Source: Streptomyces cellulosae
Lineage (GTDB): Bacteria; Actinomycetota; Actinomycetes; Streptomycetales; Streptomycetaceae
Length of the DNA stretch: 64,000 bases
Assembly (NCBI GenBank): GCA_014655195.1
Contig: BNBH01000028.1
Coordinates: 1-64,000 of the forward strand
Reading direction: 5' to 3'
In this document: piece by piece, positions 54,555 through 64,000 of the stretch
Numbering within the stretch: position 1 is the stretch's first letter
Layout: every line of letters starts with the position of its first letter
Program-made: the position numbers and the translations under genes
The notes under the pieces: model-generated
Seen by the model: only the letters and a program-made list of their open reading frames with translations
Told to the model about the DNA's origin: nothing
The model's database searches: none

Positions 54555-55556
54555 GTGAACGACACCCTTCGCTTCGCCCCCGCCACGGGCATCGGCTCCC
54601 TCCCCGGCACAGACGCCAGAGAAGCCGCCAAGGCGGCAACAGGCAGCTTCGAGGACTTCCCCCACCTCCCCGAACTCCCCGCCCGAGGCCCCGGCGCCGA
54701 CATGATCGGCCGCACCGCGGGCCTCCTCGTCGAGCTCTACGCGCGCGTGGAGCCCAGCGGCTGGCGGATCGGCGACCGGCCGGGCCGGGACACCCGCCGC
54801 GCCCGCTCCTGGCTCCGCGAGGACCTGGACGCGCTGGAGGAGTTCACACAGGGCTACGAAGGGCTCCTCAAGGTCCAGGCGGTCGGCCCCTGGACCCTCG
54901 CCGCGTCCCTGGAGCTGAAGAACGGGGAGGCCGCCCTCTCCGACCCCGGCGCCTGCCGCGACCTCGCCGCCTCCCTCGCCGAGGGCCTGCGCCTGCACCT
55001 CGACGAGGTGCGCCGCCGCGTCCCCGGCGCGCGGCTCGTCCTCCAGCTCGACGAACCGTCCCTCACCGCCGTCCTGCGCGGTCAGGTGAAGACCGCCAGC
55101 GGCTACCGCACCCACCGCGCCGTCGACCGCCAGGTCGTCGAGGGCACCCTGCGCGACGTGGTCGGCGTGCACGACGGCGGGCCGGTCGTGGTCCACTCGT
55201 GCGCCCCGGACGTCCCGTTCGCCCTGCTGCGCCGGGCGGGCGTGGCGGGCATCTCGTTCGATTTCTCCCTCCTCACCGAGCGTGACGACGAGGCGATCGG
55301 AGAAGCCGTCGAGGACGGCACCCGGCTCTTCGCCGGTGTCGTGCCGGGCACGGACGCCCCATTGTCGGACCCTGCCGGTAGCGTCATGGGTGTCAGGACG
55401 CTCTGGCGCAGGCTGGGGCTGCGGCCGGGACTTCTCCCGGAGGCGGTCACGATCACCCCGGCGTGCGGACTCGCGGGGGCATCCCCGGGGTACGCGCGAT
55501 CGGCGTACGCCCACTGCGTCCGGGCGGCGAGATCCCTCGCGGACAACCCTGAGTAA
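54555..55556 (+). CDS. Cobalamin-independent methionine synthase-like protein (MetE C-terminal/UroD fold)
   Basis: A 333-residue single-barrel protein, less than half the length of MetE. It starts with ATGIGSLPGTD, has LQLDEPSL and the presumed zinc ligands: His and Cys in VVVHSCAPDVP and Cys in TITPACGLAG. Such short MetE-like proteins occur in actinobacteria and archaea; some transfer methyl groups from donors other than methyl-folate. Whether it makes methionine here is not known. It ends 14 bases before ligA and may be co-transcribed with it. GTG start, possibly leaderless. Confidence 0.85.
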   Translation: MNDTLRFAPATGIGSLPGTDAREAAKAATGSFEDFPHLPELPARGPGADMIGRTAGLLVELYARVEPSGWRIGDRPGRDTRRARSWLREDLDALEEFTQGYEGLLKVQAVGPWTLAASLELKNGEAALSDPGACRDLAASLAEGLRLHLDEVRRRVPGARLVLQLDEPSLTAVLRGQVKTASGYRTHRAVDRQVVEGTLRDVVGVHDGGPVVVHSCAPDVPFALLRRAGVAGISFDFSLLTERDDEAIGEAVEDGTRLFAGVVPGTDAPLSDPAGSVMGVRTLWRRLGLRPGLLPEAVTITPACGLAGASPGYARSAYAHCVRAARSLADNPE

Positions 55557-55570
55557 CGGGAGGACACACG

Positions 55571-57766
55571 GTGGCCGGCGACAAGCAAGCGGAGACGACG
55601 AGCGTGCCCGCGGAAGCGCGGGAGAAGCACGCCACGCTCGCCGAGCAGATCGAGGAGCACCGCTTCCGGTACTACGTGAAGGACGCGCCCGTCATCAGCG
55701 ACGCGGAGTTCGACCGCCTGCTGCGTGAGCTGGAGCAGCTGGAGGAGCGCTACCCGGAGCTGCGCACGCCGGAGTCGCCGACCCAGAAGGTCGCCGGGTC
55801 CTACGAGACGGAGTTCACCTCCGTCGAGCACCGCTCCCGGATGCTGTCCCTGGACAACACGTTCAACGACGAGGACCTCGCCGCCTGGGCCGACCGCATC
55901 CACCGCGAACTGGGCGACCAGACCTACCACTTCCTGTGTGAGCTGAAGGTCGACGGCCTGGCGGTCAACCTCACCTACGAGCGCGGCCGGCTGGTCCGCG
56001 CGGCGACCCGCGGCGACGGCCGCACCGGTGAGGACATCACGCCCAACGTCCGCACCATCGCCGAGATCCCGGACCGCCTCAAGGGCGACAAGGTGCCCGA
56101 CGTCGTGGAGGTCCGCGGCGAGGTCTACTTCCCGATGGAGAAGTTCCAGGAGCTCAACGCCCGCCTGGTGGAGGCCGGCGAGAAGCCGTTCGCCAACCCG
56201 CGCAACGCGGCGGCCGGTTCGCTGCGCCAGAAGGACCCGCGGGTCACCGCCTCACGCCCGCTGCACATGGTGGTGCACGGCATCGGCGTGCTCGAGGGCT
56301 ACAAGGGCCTGACCCGGCTCTCCCAGGCCTACGAACTGCTGAAGGAGTGGGGCCTGCCGACCTCCCCGCACAACCGGGTGGTCGACGACCTGGAGGGCGT
56401 GCGGGAGTTCATCGCCTACTACGGCGAGAACCGCCACTCCGTGGAGCACGAGATCGACGGCGTCGTCGTCAAGCTCGACGAGATTCCCCTCCAGGGCCGC
56501 CTCGGCACCACCTCGCGCGCCCCGCGCTGGGCCATCGCGTACAAGTACGCGCCGGAGGAGGTCAACACCAAGCTGCTGAACATCCGCGTGGGCGTCGGCC
56601 GCACCGGCCGTGTCACGCCGTACGCGCAGGTCGAGCCGGTGACCGTGGCCGGCTCGGAGGTCGAGTTCGCCACGCTGCACAACCAGGACGTGGTGAAGGC
56701 CAAGGGCGTCCTGATCGGCGACACGGTGGTGCTGCGCAAGGCCGGCGACGTCATCCCGGAGATCCTCGGCCCGGTGGCCGACCTGCGGGACGGCAGCGAG
56801 CGGGAGTTCGTGATGCCGTCCGAGTGCCCCGAGTGCGGCACGCCGCTCCGGCCGATGAAGGAGGGCGACGTCGACCTGCGCTGCCCCAACGCCCGCACCT
56901 GCCCCGCCCAGTTGCGCGAGCGGCTGTTCTACCTGGCCGGCCGCAAGGCGCTGGACATCGAGCACTTCGGGTACGTCGCCGCCACCGCCCTCACCAGCCC
57001 GCTGGAGCCCGAGGAGCCGCCGCTGAAGGACGAGGGCGACCTGTTCGACCTCACCGTCGAGCAGTTGCTCCCCATCAAGGCGTACGTCCTCGACCAGGAC
57101 AGCGGACTGCCCAAGCGGGACCCGAAGACCGGCGAGGAGAAGGTCGTCACCGTCTTCGCCAACCAGCAGGGCGAGCCGAAGAAGAACGCCCTGGCGATGC
57201 TGAGGAACATCGAGGCCGCCAAGGACCGCCCGCTGGCCCGGGTGCTCACCGCCCTGTCGATCCGTCATGTCGGACCGGTCGCGGCGGAGGCGCTGGCCCG
57301 CGAGTTCCGCTCCATGGACCGCATCGAGCAGGCCACCGAGGAGGAGCTGTCCGCCACCGAGGGCGTCGGCCCGACCATCGCCGCCTCCCTCAAGGAATGG
57401 TTCGCCGTGGACTGGCACCGGGAGATCATCCGCAAGTGGAAGGCGGCCGGAGTCCGCATGGAGGACGAGCGCTCGGGCGAGGACGAGGGCCCGCGTCCGC
57501 TCGAAGGACTGACGGTCGTGGTGACCGGGACACTGGAGAACTTCACCCGGGATGGCGCGAAAGAGGCCCTGCAGAACCGGGGCGCCAAGGTGACCGGATC
57601 GGTCTCCAAGAAGACGTCGTTCGTCGTCGTGGGCGACAACCCCGGGTCGAAGTATGACAAAGCAGTGCAGTTGAAAGTTCCGGTTCTGAACGAGGACGGT
57701 TTCCAGGTGCTGTTGGAGCGGGGACCCGACGCCGCGGCCGAAGCCGCCCTTTCGGCCGAGGAGTAG
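55571..57766 (+). CDS. ligA: NAD-dependent DNA ligase LigA
   Basis: A 731-residue ligase that seals nicks in replication and repair. Domain order: Ia (YYVKDAPVISDAEFDRLLREL), adenylation domain with the nucleophilic K126 in CELKVDGLAVNL, OB fold, the four-cysteine zinc finger (CPECGTPLRP, LRCPNARTCPAQ), helix-hairpin-helix region (LSIRHVGPVAAEALA, TEGVGPTIAASL) and a C-terminal BRCT domain (LEGLTVVVTGTLENFTRDGAK). Full length for the family. The GTG has GGGAGG seven bases upstream. Confidence 0.97.
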   Translation: MAGDKQAETTSVPAEAREKHATLAEQIEEHRFRYYVKDAPVISDAEFDRLLRELEQLEERYPELRTPESPTQKVAGSYETEFTSVEHRSRMLSLDNTFNDEDLAAWADRIHRELGDQTYHFLCELKVDGLAVNLTYERGRLVRAATRGDGRTGEDITPNVRTIAEIPDRLKGDKVPDVVEVRGEVYFPMEKFQELNARLVEAGEKPFANPRNAAAGSLRQKDPRVTASRPLHMVVHGIGVLEGYKGLTRLSQAYELLKEWGLPTSPHNRVVDDLEGVREFIAYYGENRHSVEHEIDGVVVKLDEIPLQGRLGTTSRAPRWAIAYKYAPEEVNTKLLNIRVGVGRTGRVTPYAQVEPVTVAGSEVEFATLHNQDVVKAKGVLIGDTVVLRKAGDVIPEILGPVADLRDGSEREFVMPSECPECGTPLRPMKEGDVDLRCPNARTCPAQLRERLFYLAGRKALDIEHFGYVAATALTSPLEPEEPPLKDEGDLFDLTVEQLLPIKAYVLDQDSGLPKRDPKTGEEKVVTVFANQQGEPKKNALAMLRNIEAAKDRPLARVLTALSIRHVGPVAAEALAREFRSMDRIEQATEEELSATEGVGPTIAASLKEWFAVDWHREIIRKWKAAGVRMEDERSGEDEGPRPLEGLTVVVTGTLENFTRDGAKEALQNRGAKVTGSVSKKTSFVVVGDNPGSKYDKAVQLKVPVLNEDGFQVLLERGPDAAAEAALSAEE

Positions 57767-58026
57767 CGGTTGAAGCCCACCCGATAGGCGCATACCAGAT
57801 GCATACGGGTGGCTGGGGCGCATTCGGGCAACCGTCGGCGACCGGTGCCCGTACAGGCCTTTCGCGGCCTACTGTTGAGATGTGCGCCTGCCGTGCCCAG
57901 TTGCGGTCGGGGCAACCCCCGTACCCGTGACGGGTCCGGGGAAGGGCTTTCCACGGCGGAGCCGCCGAGGGATGTCGGGCATCGGGCCGCGTGGCGTGGG
58001 CACCGCCGGCTGTGAGAGGGACGGGA
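57767..58026 (+). other. 260-base spacer between ligA and the GGDEF-EAL gene
   Basis: Contains a weak ligA terminator (57774-57814) with a duplicated GCATAC inside the loop, and a TACTGT hexamer at 57870-57875 that may be the promoter of the next gene, leaving a leader of about 145 bases. A small hairpin ACCCGT-GA-CGGGT is near 57921. No gene is supported. Confidence 0.45.
57774..57814 (+). terminator. Weak ligA terminator
   Basis: Stem AGCC(C)ACCC / GGGTGGCT with a 24-base loop, eight bases after the stop. Confidence 0.4.
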
Positions 58027-60279
58027 ATGGAACCGACCGAGAGCGCCGCCCCGGGCTCACGGCTGCGCCTGCGCCGCCTGGCGGTCGTCCGGCGGCGCGG
58101 CCGTGAGGACGGGCGGCCCGCGGAGCGACCGGACGCGCGGGGGCGCACCGGGTCGTGCGCCGCGGACGCACGCGACGCGGGCGCGGCACGCCCGGCCGGC
58201 GGGCACGGCATCGGGGAGCCCGCGACGGAGACCGAACGGCACCCGTCCTGGCCCGCGTTGCCCACCGCGGTCGTCGCGGCGGCCGGCTTCGTCCTCGGAG
58301 CCGGCTTCCTGCGCGCCTTCACCGGCGGGCACGCCCTCTTCCCGTCCGGCACGGTCGGCTGGTCGCTGGCCGTGCTCACCGGCATCATCGTCGGCCACCT
58401 CGTGATGCTCGGGCGCTCCCGCTGGTGGGGCGGCACCGGCTCCGGCGCGGCCCTCACCCTCGCCGTGCTGCTGCTCTACGGCTGGGTCCCGGCCGGCATG
58501 GTCAGCCTCACCGTCGTCGTGCTGGTCGGCATAGCCCGCCGGGGCCGCTGGCGGCAGGGCGTGCTGCACGGCGCGGTCGACCTGCTCGGCATCGGCGCCG
58601 GAGCGCTCGTCCTGGCCGCGTTCGGCACCGTGCCGTCCGTCGAGTCGCCGTCCACGCCCGACACCTGGACCCTCTACACCGGTCCCGGCGTGGTCCTCGT
58701 CGCCGCCGCCTATCTCGCGGTCACCCGCACCCTGCTGTGGTACCTGCACACCCCACGCTCGGGCCTGCCCACCGTCGCCCGCACCGCCCTGGTCCGCCAG
58801 GGGCTCGTCGCGGTCGCCCTGCTCGGCATCGCCCCGCTGGTGTGCGTGGTCGCCGACGCCAAGCCCGTGCTGCTGCCGCTGTTCGCCATCCCGCTGATCG
58901 CCCTCGACTCCACCCTGTGGATAGCCCGCGCGCGGGCCGAGGAGCAGCTGCGCGACCCGCTGACCGGACTGCCCAACCGGCAGTGGCTCCAGGAGCGCAT
59001 CTGGACCGCGCTCGACGACGCCGAGCGTGCCGGGTCCCGTGCCGCCCTCATGCTCATCGACCTCGACCGCTTCCGGTCGGTCAACGACACCCTCGGCCAT
59101 CTCGCCGGCGACCGGCTGCTGCTGCAGATCGCCGACCGGCTGAGAGCGGCCCTGCCGCGCGGGGCGGAGGCCGCGCGGCTCGGCGGCGACGAGTTCGCCG
59201 TGTTACTGCCCGCGGCGGACTCCACCACGTCCGCGACCCGCGCCGCCCGCGGACTCGTCGCGGCCCTCAGCTCCCCTCTCGACCTCGACGGGCTCACCCT
59301 CGTCCTGGAGGCGAGCGCGGGAGTCGCCGTCTTCCCGGACCACGCCTCCGACGCCGAGGGGCTGCTGCGGCGCGCGGACGTGGCGATGTACCAGGCGAAG
59401 CGGGACCGCACGGGCGTGGAGGCGTACGAGTCCAAGCGGGACTCCAACACCCCCGACCGGCTCGGGCTGCTGGGCGACCTGCGGCGCGCCCTCGACGCGC
59501 ACGAGGTGGAGCTGCACTACCAGCCGAAGGTCCGCTTCGACGGTCAGGTCGCCGGCCTCGAGGCGCTGGTGCGGTGGGTGCACCCGGAGCGCGGGCGGGT
59601 CCCCCCGGACGAGTTCATAGCCATAGCCGAGTCGTCGGGGCTGATGCCCCAGCTCACCGAGTACGTGCTGGAGACCGCGCTCGGACAGGTCGCCGAGTGG
59701 CGTTCCCAGGGCCTGTTCGTGCCCGTCGCCGTCAACGTCTCGCCGCGCGACGTCCACAGCCCCGGCTTCGCCGGCTCCGTCGCAGCCCGGCTGGCCCGGC
59801 ACGGGGTGCCCGCGGGAGCGCTCCAACTGGAGATCACCGAGCACGTGCTGCTCGAGGACCCCACGCGGGCCGCCGACACCCTCAACGCGCTCACCGGGCA
59901 CGGCGTGAAGATGTCCCTCGACGACTTCGGCACCGGCTACTCCTCGCTGGTGCACCTGCGGCGGCTGCCGGTGAGCGAGCTGAAGATCGACCGCTCGTTC
60001 GTGGCCCGGCTGGCCGTCGACACCGAGGACGCGGAGATCGTGCGCTGCACGATCGACCTGGCCCACTCGCTGGGGCTGCTCGTCGTCGCCGAGGGCGTCG
60101 AGGACGACGAGACGTGGGAGCGGCTGCGGGACCTGCGGTGCGACGCGGTGCAGGGGTGGCTGGTCGCCGCCGCGATGCCGCCGGACGAGACCACGGCGTG
60201 GCTGCTGGCGCGGGGGTCCCGGGGGTGGCAGCGGCCCGCCGCGGCGTTGCCCGCGGCCACGGGTACGGCGGAGGACTGA
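58027..60279 (+). CDS. rmdB: Membrane GGDEF-EAL cyclic-di-GMP protein, RmdB-like
   Basis: A 750-residue protein. A charged N-terminus (about 75 residues) is followed by six or more membrane helices (about 75-310), then a GGDEF domain with intact GGDEF at residues 386-390 and an EAL domain with EAL at 512-514. The phosphodiesterase residues all appear present: QLEITEHVL, MSLDDFGTGYSS, LKIDRSF, VVAEGVED and VQGW. No RxxD inhibitory site precedes GGDEF. I recall the S. coelicolor protein at this locus (SCO5495, RmdB) as a c-di-GMP phosphodiesterase that affects development; the symbol is from that memory. ATG 58027 with AGAGGGA upstream. Confidence 0.92.
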   Translation: MEPTESAAPGSRLRLRRLAVVRRRGREDGRPAERPDARGRTGSCAADARDAGAARPAGGHGIGEPATETERHPSWPALPTAVVAAAGFVLGAGFLRAFTGGHALFPSGTVGWSLAVLTGIIVGHLVMLGRSRWWGGTGSGAALTLAVLLLYGWVPAGMVSLTVVVLVGIARRGRWRQGVLHGAVDLLGIGAGALVLAAFGTVPSVESPSTPDTWTLYTGPGVVLVAAAYLAVTRTLLWYLHTPRSGLPTVARTALVRQGLVAVALLGIAPLVCVVADAKPVLLPLFAIPLIALDSTLWIARARAEEQLRDPLTGLPNRQWLQERIWTALDDAERAGSRAALMLIDLDRFRSVNDTLGHLAGDRLLLQIADRLRAALPRGAEAARLGGDEFAVLLPAADSTTSATRAARGLVAALSSPLDLDGLTLVLEASAGVAVFPDHASDAEGLLRRADVAMYQAKRDRTGVEAYESKRDSNTPDRLGLLGDLRRALDAHEVELHYQPKVRFDGQVAGLEALVRWVHPERGRVPPDEFIAIAESSGLMPQLTEYVLETALGQVAEWRSQGLFVPVAVNVSPRDVHSPGFAGSVAARLARHGVPAGALQLEITEHVLLEDPTRAADTLNALTGHGVKMSLDDFGTGYSSLVHLRRLPVSELKIDRSFVARLAVDTEDAEIVRCTIDLAHSLGLLVVAEGVEDDETWERLRDLRCDAVQGWLVAAAMPPDETTAWLLARGSRGWQRPAAALPAATGTAED

Positions 60280-60328
60280 CCTCCGTACGGGACACGCGCC
60301 GTGCCTCGGGTGCGGGTCCGCCGTGGCC

Positions 60329-60361
60329 GGTCGCGCAGTTCCCCGCGCCCCTTGCGGGGCG
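60329..60361 (-). repeat. Inverted copy of the dispersed motif near glgP
   Basis: The 23-base core (60329-60351) is identical on the minus strand to 4531-4553, and is again joined to a CGCCCC/GGGGCG hairpin (60346-60361). It lies after the GGDEF-EAL gene. Confidence 0.75.
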
Positions 60362-60438
60362 ACGGGTTTCACGGGCAGGGGCGCCCGCCCCATAGGATTG
60401 GTCCCAAACCACACACACTCACCCCAGAGGATCGCTGC

Positions 60439-60735
60439 ATGCCTGGCATCACGCGCGAGGAGGTCGCCCACCTCGCCCGGCTGGCGCGTCTGGAGCTGAA
60501 GCCCGAAGAGCTCGACCACTTCGCGGGCCAGCTCGACGACATCATCGGCGCGGTCGCCCGCGTCAGCGAGGTCGCCGACCAAGACGTACCGCCGACCTCC
60601 CACCCGCTCCCGCTGACGAACGTCATGCGCGCGGACGAGGTCCGTCCCTCGCTCACCCCCGAGCAGGCGCTCTCCGGCGCCCCGGCCCAGGAGCAGCAGC
60701 GTTTCAAGGTGCCGCAGATCCTGGGGGAGGAGTAA
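60439..60735 (+). CDS. gatC: Aspartyl/glutamyl-tRNA amidotransferase subunit C
   Basis: A 98-residue subunit that wraps around GatA and holds the GatCAB complex together. It starts MPGITREEVAHLARLARLEL and has the C-terminal LSGAPAQEQQRFKVPQIL. The ATG follows AGAGGA by eight bases. It ends six bases before gatA. The complex amidates Glu-tRNA(Gln) and Asp-tRNA(Asn) in organisms lacking the specific synthetases. Confidence 0.96.
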   Translation: MPGITREEVAHLARLARLELKPEELDHFAGQLDDIIGAVARVSEVADQDVPPTSHPLPLTNVMRADEVRPSLTPEQALSGAPAQEQQRFKVPQILGEE

Positions 60736-60741
60736 ACCGCC

Positions 60742-62234
<1,493 letters not shown>

Positions 62235-62238
<4 letters not shown>

Positions 62239-62474
62239 GTGCACTGACCAAGGCCAAGGGCTTCAAGAAGTCCCGGTCCGGTACGTACCTGTCCATGGCC
62301 GCCACCGCGTTCGGCGCGGTCGGCGTCGCCAAGCGGCTGAGGAAGGCGCGCGCGGAGAAGGACACCCTGGTCCTGATCGACGCCACCGTGTCCGCCGCCG
62401 CGATCGTCACCGGCCTCGCCATCCTCTACCGCGAGCTGAAGCGGCTGGGCGACGACGACGTCCTGCTGGGCTGA
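62235..62474 (+). CDS. Small basic protein with a hydrophobic C-terminal half, between gatA and gatB
   Basis: 79 residues. GTG at 62235 overlaps the gatA stop (GTGA), so translation is coupled. The N-terminal part is basic (MSALTKAKGFKKSRSGTYL), followed by a moderately hydrophobic AATAFGAVGVAKRLRKARAEKD and a clear helix (LVLIDATVSAAAIVTGLAILY) with an acidic end (RLGDDDVLLG). It probably is a single- or two-helix membrane protein. I recognise no family. It ends 16 bases before gatB. Confidence 0.8.
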
Positions 62475-62490
62475 GAGGGAAGTTTTCACC

Positions 62491-64000
62491 GTGACCACCA
62501 CGACCGACCTGGTGTCGTACGAGGACGCACTCGCGTCGTACGACCCCGTCATGGGCCTCGAGGTCCATGTCGAACTCGGCACCAAGACCAAGATGTTCTG
62601 CGGCTGCTCGACCGCGCTCGGCGCCGACCCGAACACCCAGACCTGCCCGGTCTGCCTCGGCCTGCCCGGCGCGCTCCCGGTCGTCAACGCGACCGGCGTC
62701 GAGTCCGCGATCAAGATCGGCCTCGCGCTGAACTGCGAGATCGCCGAGTGGTGCCGCTTCGCCCGGAAGAACTACTTCTATCCGGACATGCCGAAGAACT
62801 TCCAGACCTCCCAGTACGACGAGCCCATCGCCTTCGACGGCTACCTCGACGTGCAGCTGGAGGACGGCGAGGTCTTCCGCGTGGAGATCGAGCGCGCCCA
62901 CATGGAGGAGGACACCGGCAAGTCGACGCACGTCGGCGGCGCCACCGGCCGTATCCACGGCGCGTCCCACTCCCTGCTGGACTACAACCGCGCCGGCATC
63001 CCGCTCATCGAGATCGTCACCAAGCCGATCGTGGGCGCCGGCGAGCGCGCCCCCGAGGTGGCGAAGGCGTACGTCCGTGAGCTGCGCGAGCTGATCCGTG
63101 CGCTCGGCGTGTCCGAGGCCCGCATGGAGATGGGCCAGATGCGCTGCGACGTCAACCTGTCGCTGATGCCGAAGGGCGCCGACACGTTCGGCACCCGCAG
63201 CGAGACGAAGAACGTCAACTCGCTGCGCTCCGTCGAGCGCGCCGCCCGCTTCGAGATCCAGCGCCACGCGGCCGTGCTGTCGTCCGGCGGCACCATCGTG
63301 CAGGAGACCCGGCACTTCCACGAGGACACGGGGTCCACGACCTCGGGCCGTGTGAAGGAGGAGGCCGAGGACTACCGCTACTTCCCCGAGCCGGACCTGG
63401 TGCCGGTCGCCCCGGCCCGCGAGTGGGTCGAGGAGCTGCGCGCGGGCCTGCCCGAGCTGCCGCTGGTGCGCCGCAACCGGCTCCGCGAGGAGTGGGGGAT
63501 CTCCGCCACCGACATGCAGGCCATCCTCAACGCCGGTGCGCTGGACCTGATCGTCGCGACGATCGACGCCGGCGCCGACGCGGCCTCCGCCCGCAAGTGG
63601 TGGATGGGCGAGCTGGCCCGCAGCGCCAACGAGTCCGGCAAGGCGCTGGACGAGCTGGCGATCACCCCGGCGCAGGTGGCCCGCGTCACCGAGCTGGTGG
63701 CCAAGGGCGACCTGAACGACAAGCTGGCCCGCCAGGTCATCGAGGGCGTCCTCGCCGGTGAGGGCACCCCGGACGAGGTCGTCGAGAAGCGCGGTCTGAA
63801 GGTCGTCTCCGACGAGGGCGCGCTCACCGCCGCCGTCGACGAGGCGATCGCCGGCAACCCGGCCGTCGCGGACAAGATCCGCGGCGGCAAGGTCGCCGCG
63901 GCCGGCGCGCTGGTCGGCGCGGTCATGAAGGCCACGCGCGGCCAGGCGGACGCGGCCCGGGTGAAGGAGCTGATCCTTCAGAAGCTCGGCGTCGAGGGCT
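62491..64000 (+). CDS. gatB: Aspartyl/glutamyl-tRNA amidotransferase subunit B, stop codon beyond the right edge
   Basis: 503 residues are visible and the sequence ends VKELILQKLGVEG, so probably only the stop codon is missing. GatB activates the misacylated tRNA with ATP and transfers ammonia. Motifs: MGLEVHVELGTKTKMFCGC, the zinc cysteines in FCGCSTALG and TQTCPVCLGLPG, NYFYPDMPKNFQTSQYDEP, HMEEDTGKSTH, IPLIEIVTKP and the C-terminal tRNA-binding domain (ARKWWMGELARSANE). The GTG has AGAGGGA upstream. Confidence 0.96.
   Translation, partial: MTTTTDLVSYEDALASYDPVMGLEVHVELGTKTKMFCGCSTALGADPNTQTCPVCLGLPGALPVVNATGVESAIKIGLALNCEIAEWCRFARKNYFYPDMPKNFQTSQYDEPIAFDGYLDVQLEDGEVFRVEIERAHMEEDTGKSTHVGGATGRIHGASHSLLDYNRAGIPLIEIVTKPIVGAGERAPEVAKAYVRELRELIRALGVSEARMEMGQMRCDVNLSLMPKGADTFGTRSETKNVNSLRSVERAARFEIQRHAAVLSSGGTIVQETRHFHEDTGSTTSGRVKEEAEDYRYFPEPDLVPVAPAREWVEELRAGLPELPLVRRNRLREEWGISATDMQAILNAGALDLIVATIDAGADAASARKWWMGELARSANESGKALDELAITPAQVARVTELVAKGDLNDKLARQVIEGVLAGEGTPDEVVEKRGLKVVSDEGALTAAVDEAIAGNPAVADKIRGGKVAAAGALVGAVMKATRGQADAARVKELILQKLGVEG

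Noticed and set aside
57882..58106. Small plus-strand open frame before the GGDEF-EAL gene
   Set aside because: It follows a TACTGT hexamer, but the translation is Pro/Gly/Arg-rich without pattern and overlaps the next gene's start.

Overview
This window is a high-GC actinomycete chromosome segment, almost certainly Streptomyces. GC is very high with strong third-position G/C bias, GTG and TTG starts are frequent, several genes look leaderless, and the gene order matches what I remember of the central S. coelicolor region from about SCO5443 (glgE) to SCO5501 (gatB). That synteny is recalled, not searched. I see core-chromosome content: no phage, insertion sequence, CRISPR, rRNA or tRNA gene.

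Layout. 1-4.5 kb: glgE (cut by the left edge) and glgP diverge from a 760-base spacer. 4.8-9.4 kb: a DUF1990 gene and two tandem secreted M4 metalloproteases. 9.7-17.9 kb: a five-gene leftward operon of two heterodimeric ABC exporters around a fructosamine-kinase-like gene. 18.1-21.7 kb: an ABC-2 drug-export pair followed by a NarL-type two-component system. 21.8-26.8 kb: glgX and two tandem L,D-transpeptidase lipoproteins. 26.9-31.1 kb: enoyl-CoA hydratase, an anti-sigma-like ATPase, a MerR regulator, a calcium-binding EF-hand protein, an F420/NADP-type oxidoreductase and a GH25 hydrolase. 31.2-35.9 kb: serine and glycine metabolism (sdaA, glyA, gcvH, gcvT) behind a tandem glycine riboswitch. 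36.1-39.0 kb: a P-loop ATPase gene whose 3' end runs into a 12-copy minisatellite, then two SseB-like genes. 39.4-45.7 kb: a five-gene oligopeptide ABC importer operon. 45.7-51.8 kb: a TRIC-type membrane protein, a thioesterase, a TetR regulator, two small membrane proteins, cysteine desulfurase, a muramoyl amidase and mnmA. 51.9-57.8 kb: housekeeping genes ending in ligA. 58.0-64.0 kb: an rmdB-like GGDEF-EAL protein and gatC-gatA-(small gene)-gatB, with gatB reaching the right edge.

How the genes work together. GlgE, GlgP and GlgX form an alpha-glucan building and breakdown set. SdaA, GlyA, GcvH and GcvT link serine, glycine and one-carbon metabolism, and the riboswitch allows induction by glycine. 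The cysteine desulfurase and MnmA, a few hundred bases apart, together supply sulfur for tRNA 2-thiouridine. GatCAB makes Gln-tRNA (and Asn-tRNA) by transamidation. The L,D-transpeptidases, the GH25 enzyme and the amidase act on peptidoglycan, and the proteases plus the peptide importer would recover peptides.

The least explained items are the 41-43 bp minisatellite at 36808-37334, an ABC exporter whose two nucleotide-binding domains are degenerate in complementary motifs, a 130-residue Lys/Glu/Ala tail on the OppF-type ATPase, a terminator that may overlap the promoter of the next leaderless gene, and a small conserved-looking gene between gatA and gatB.
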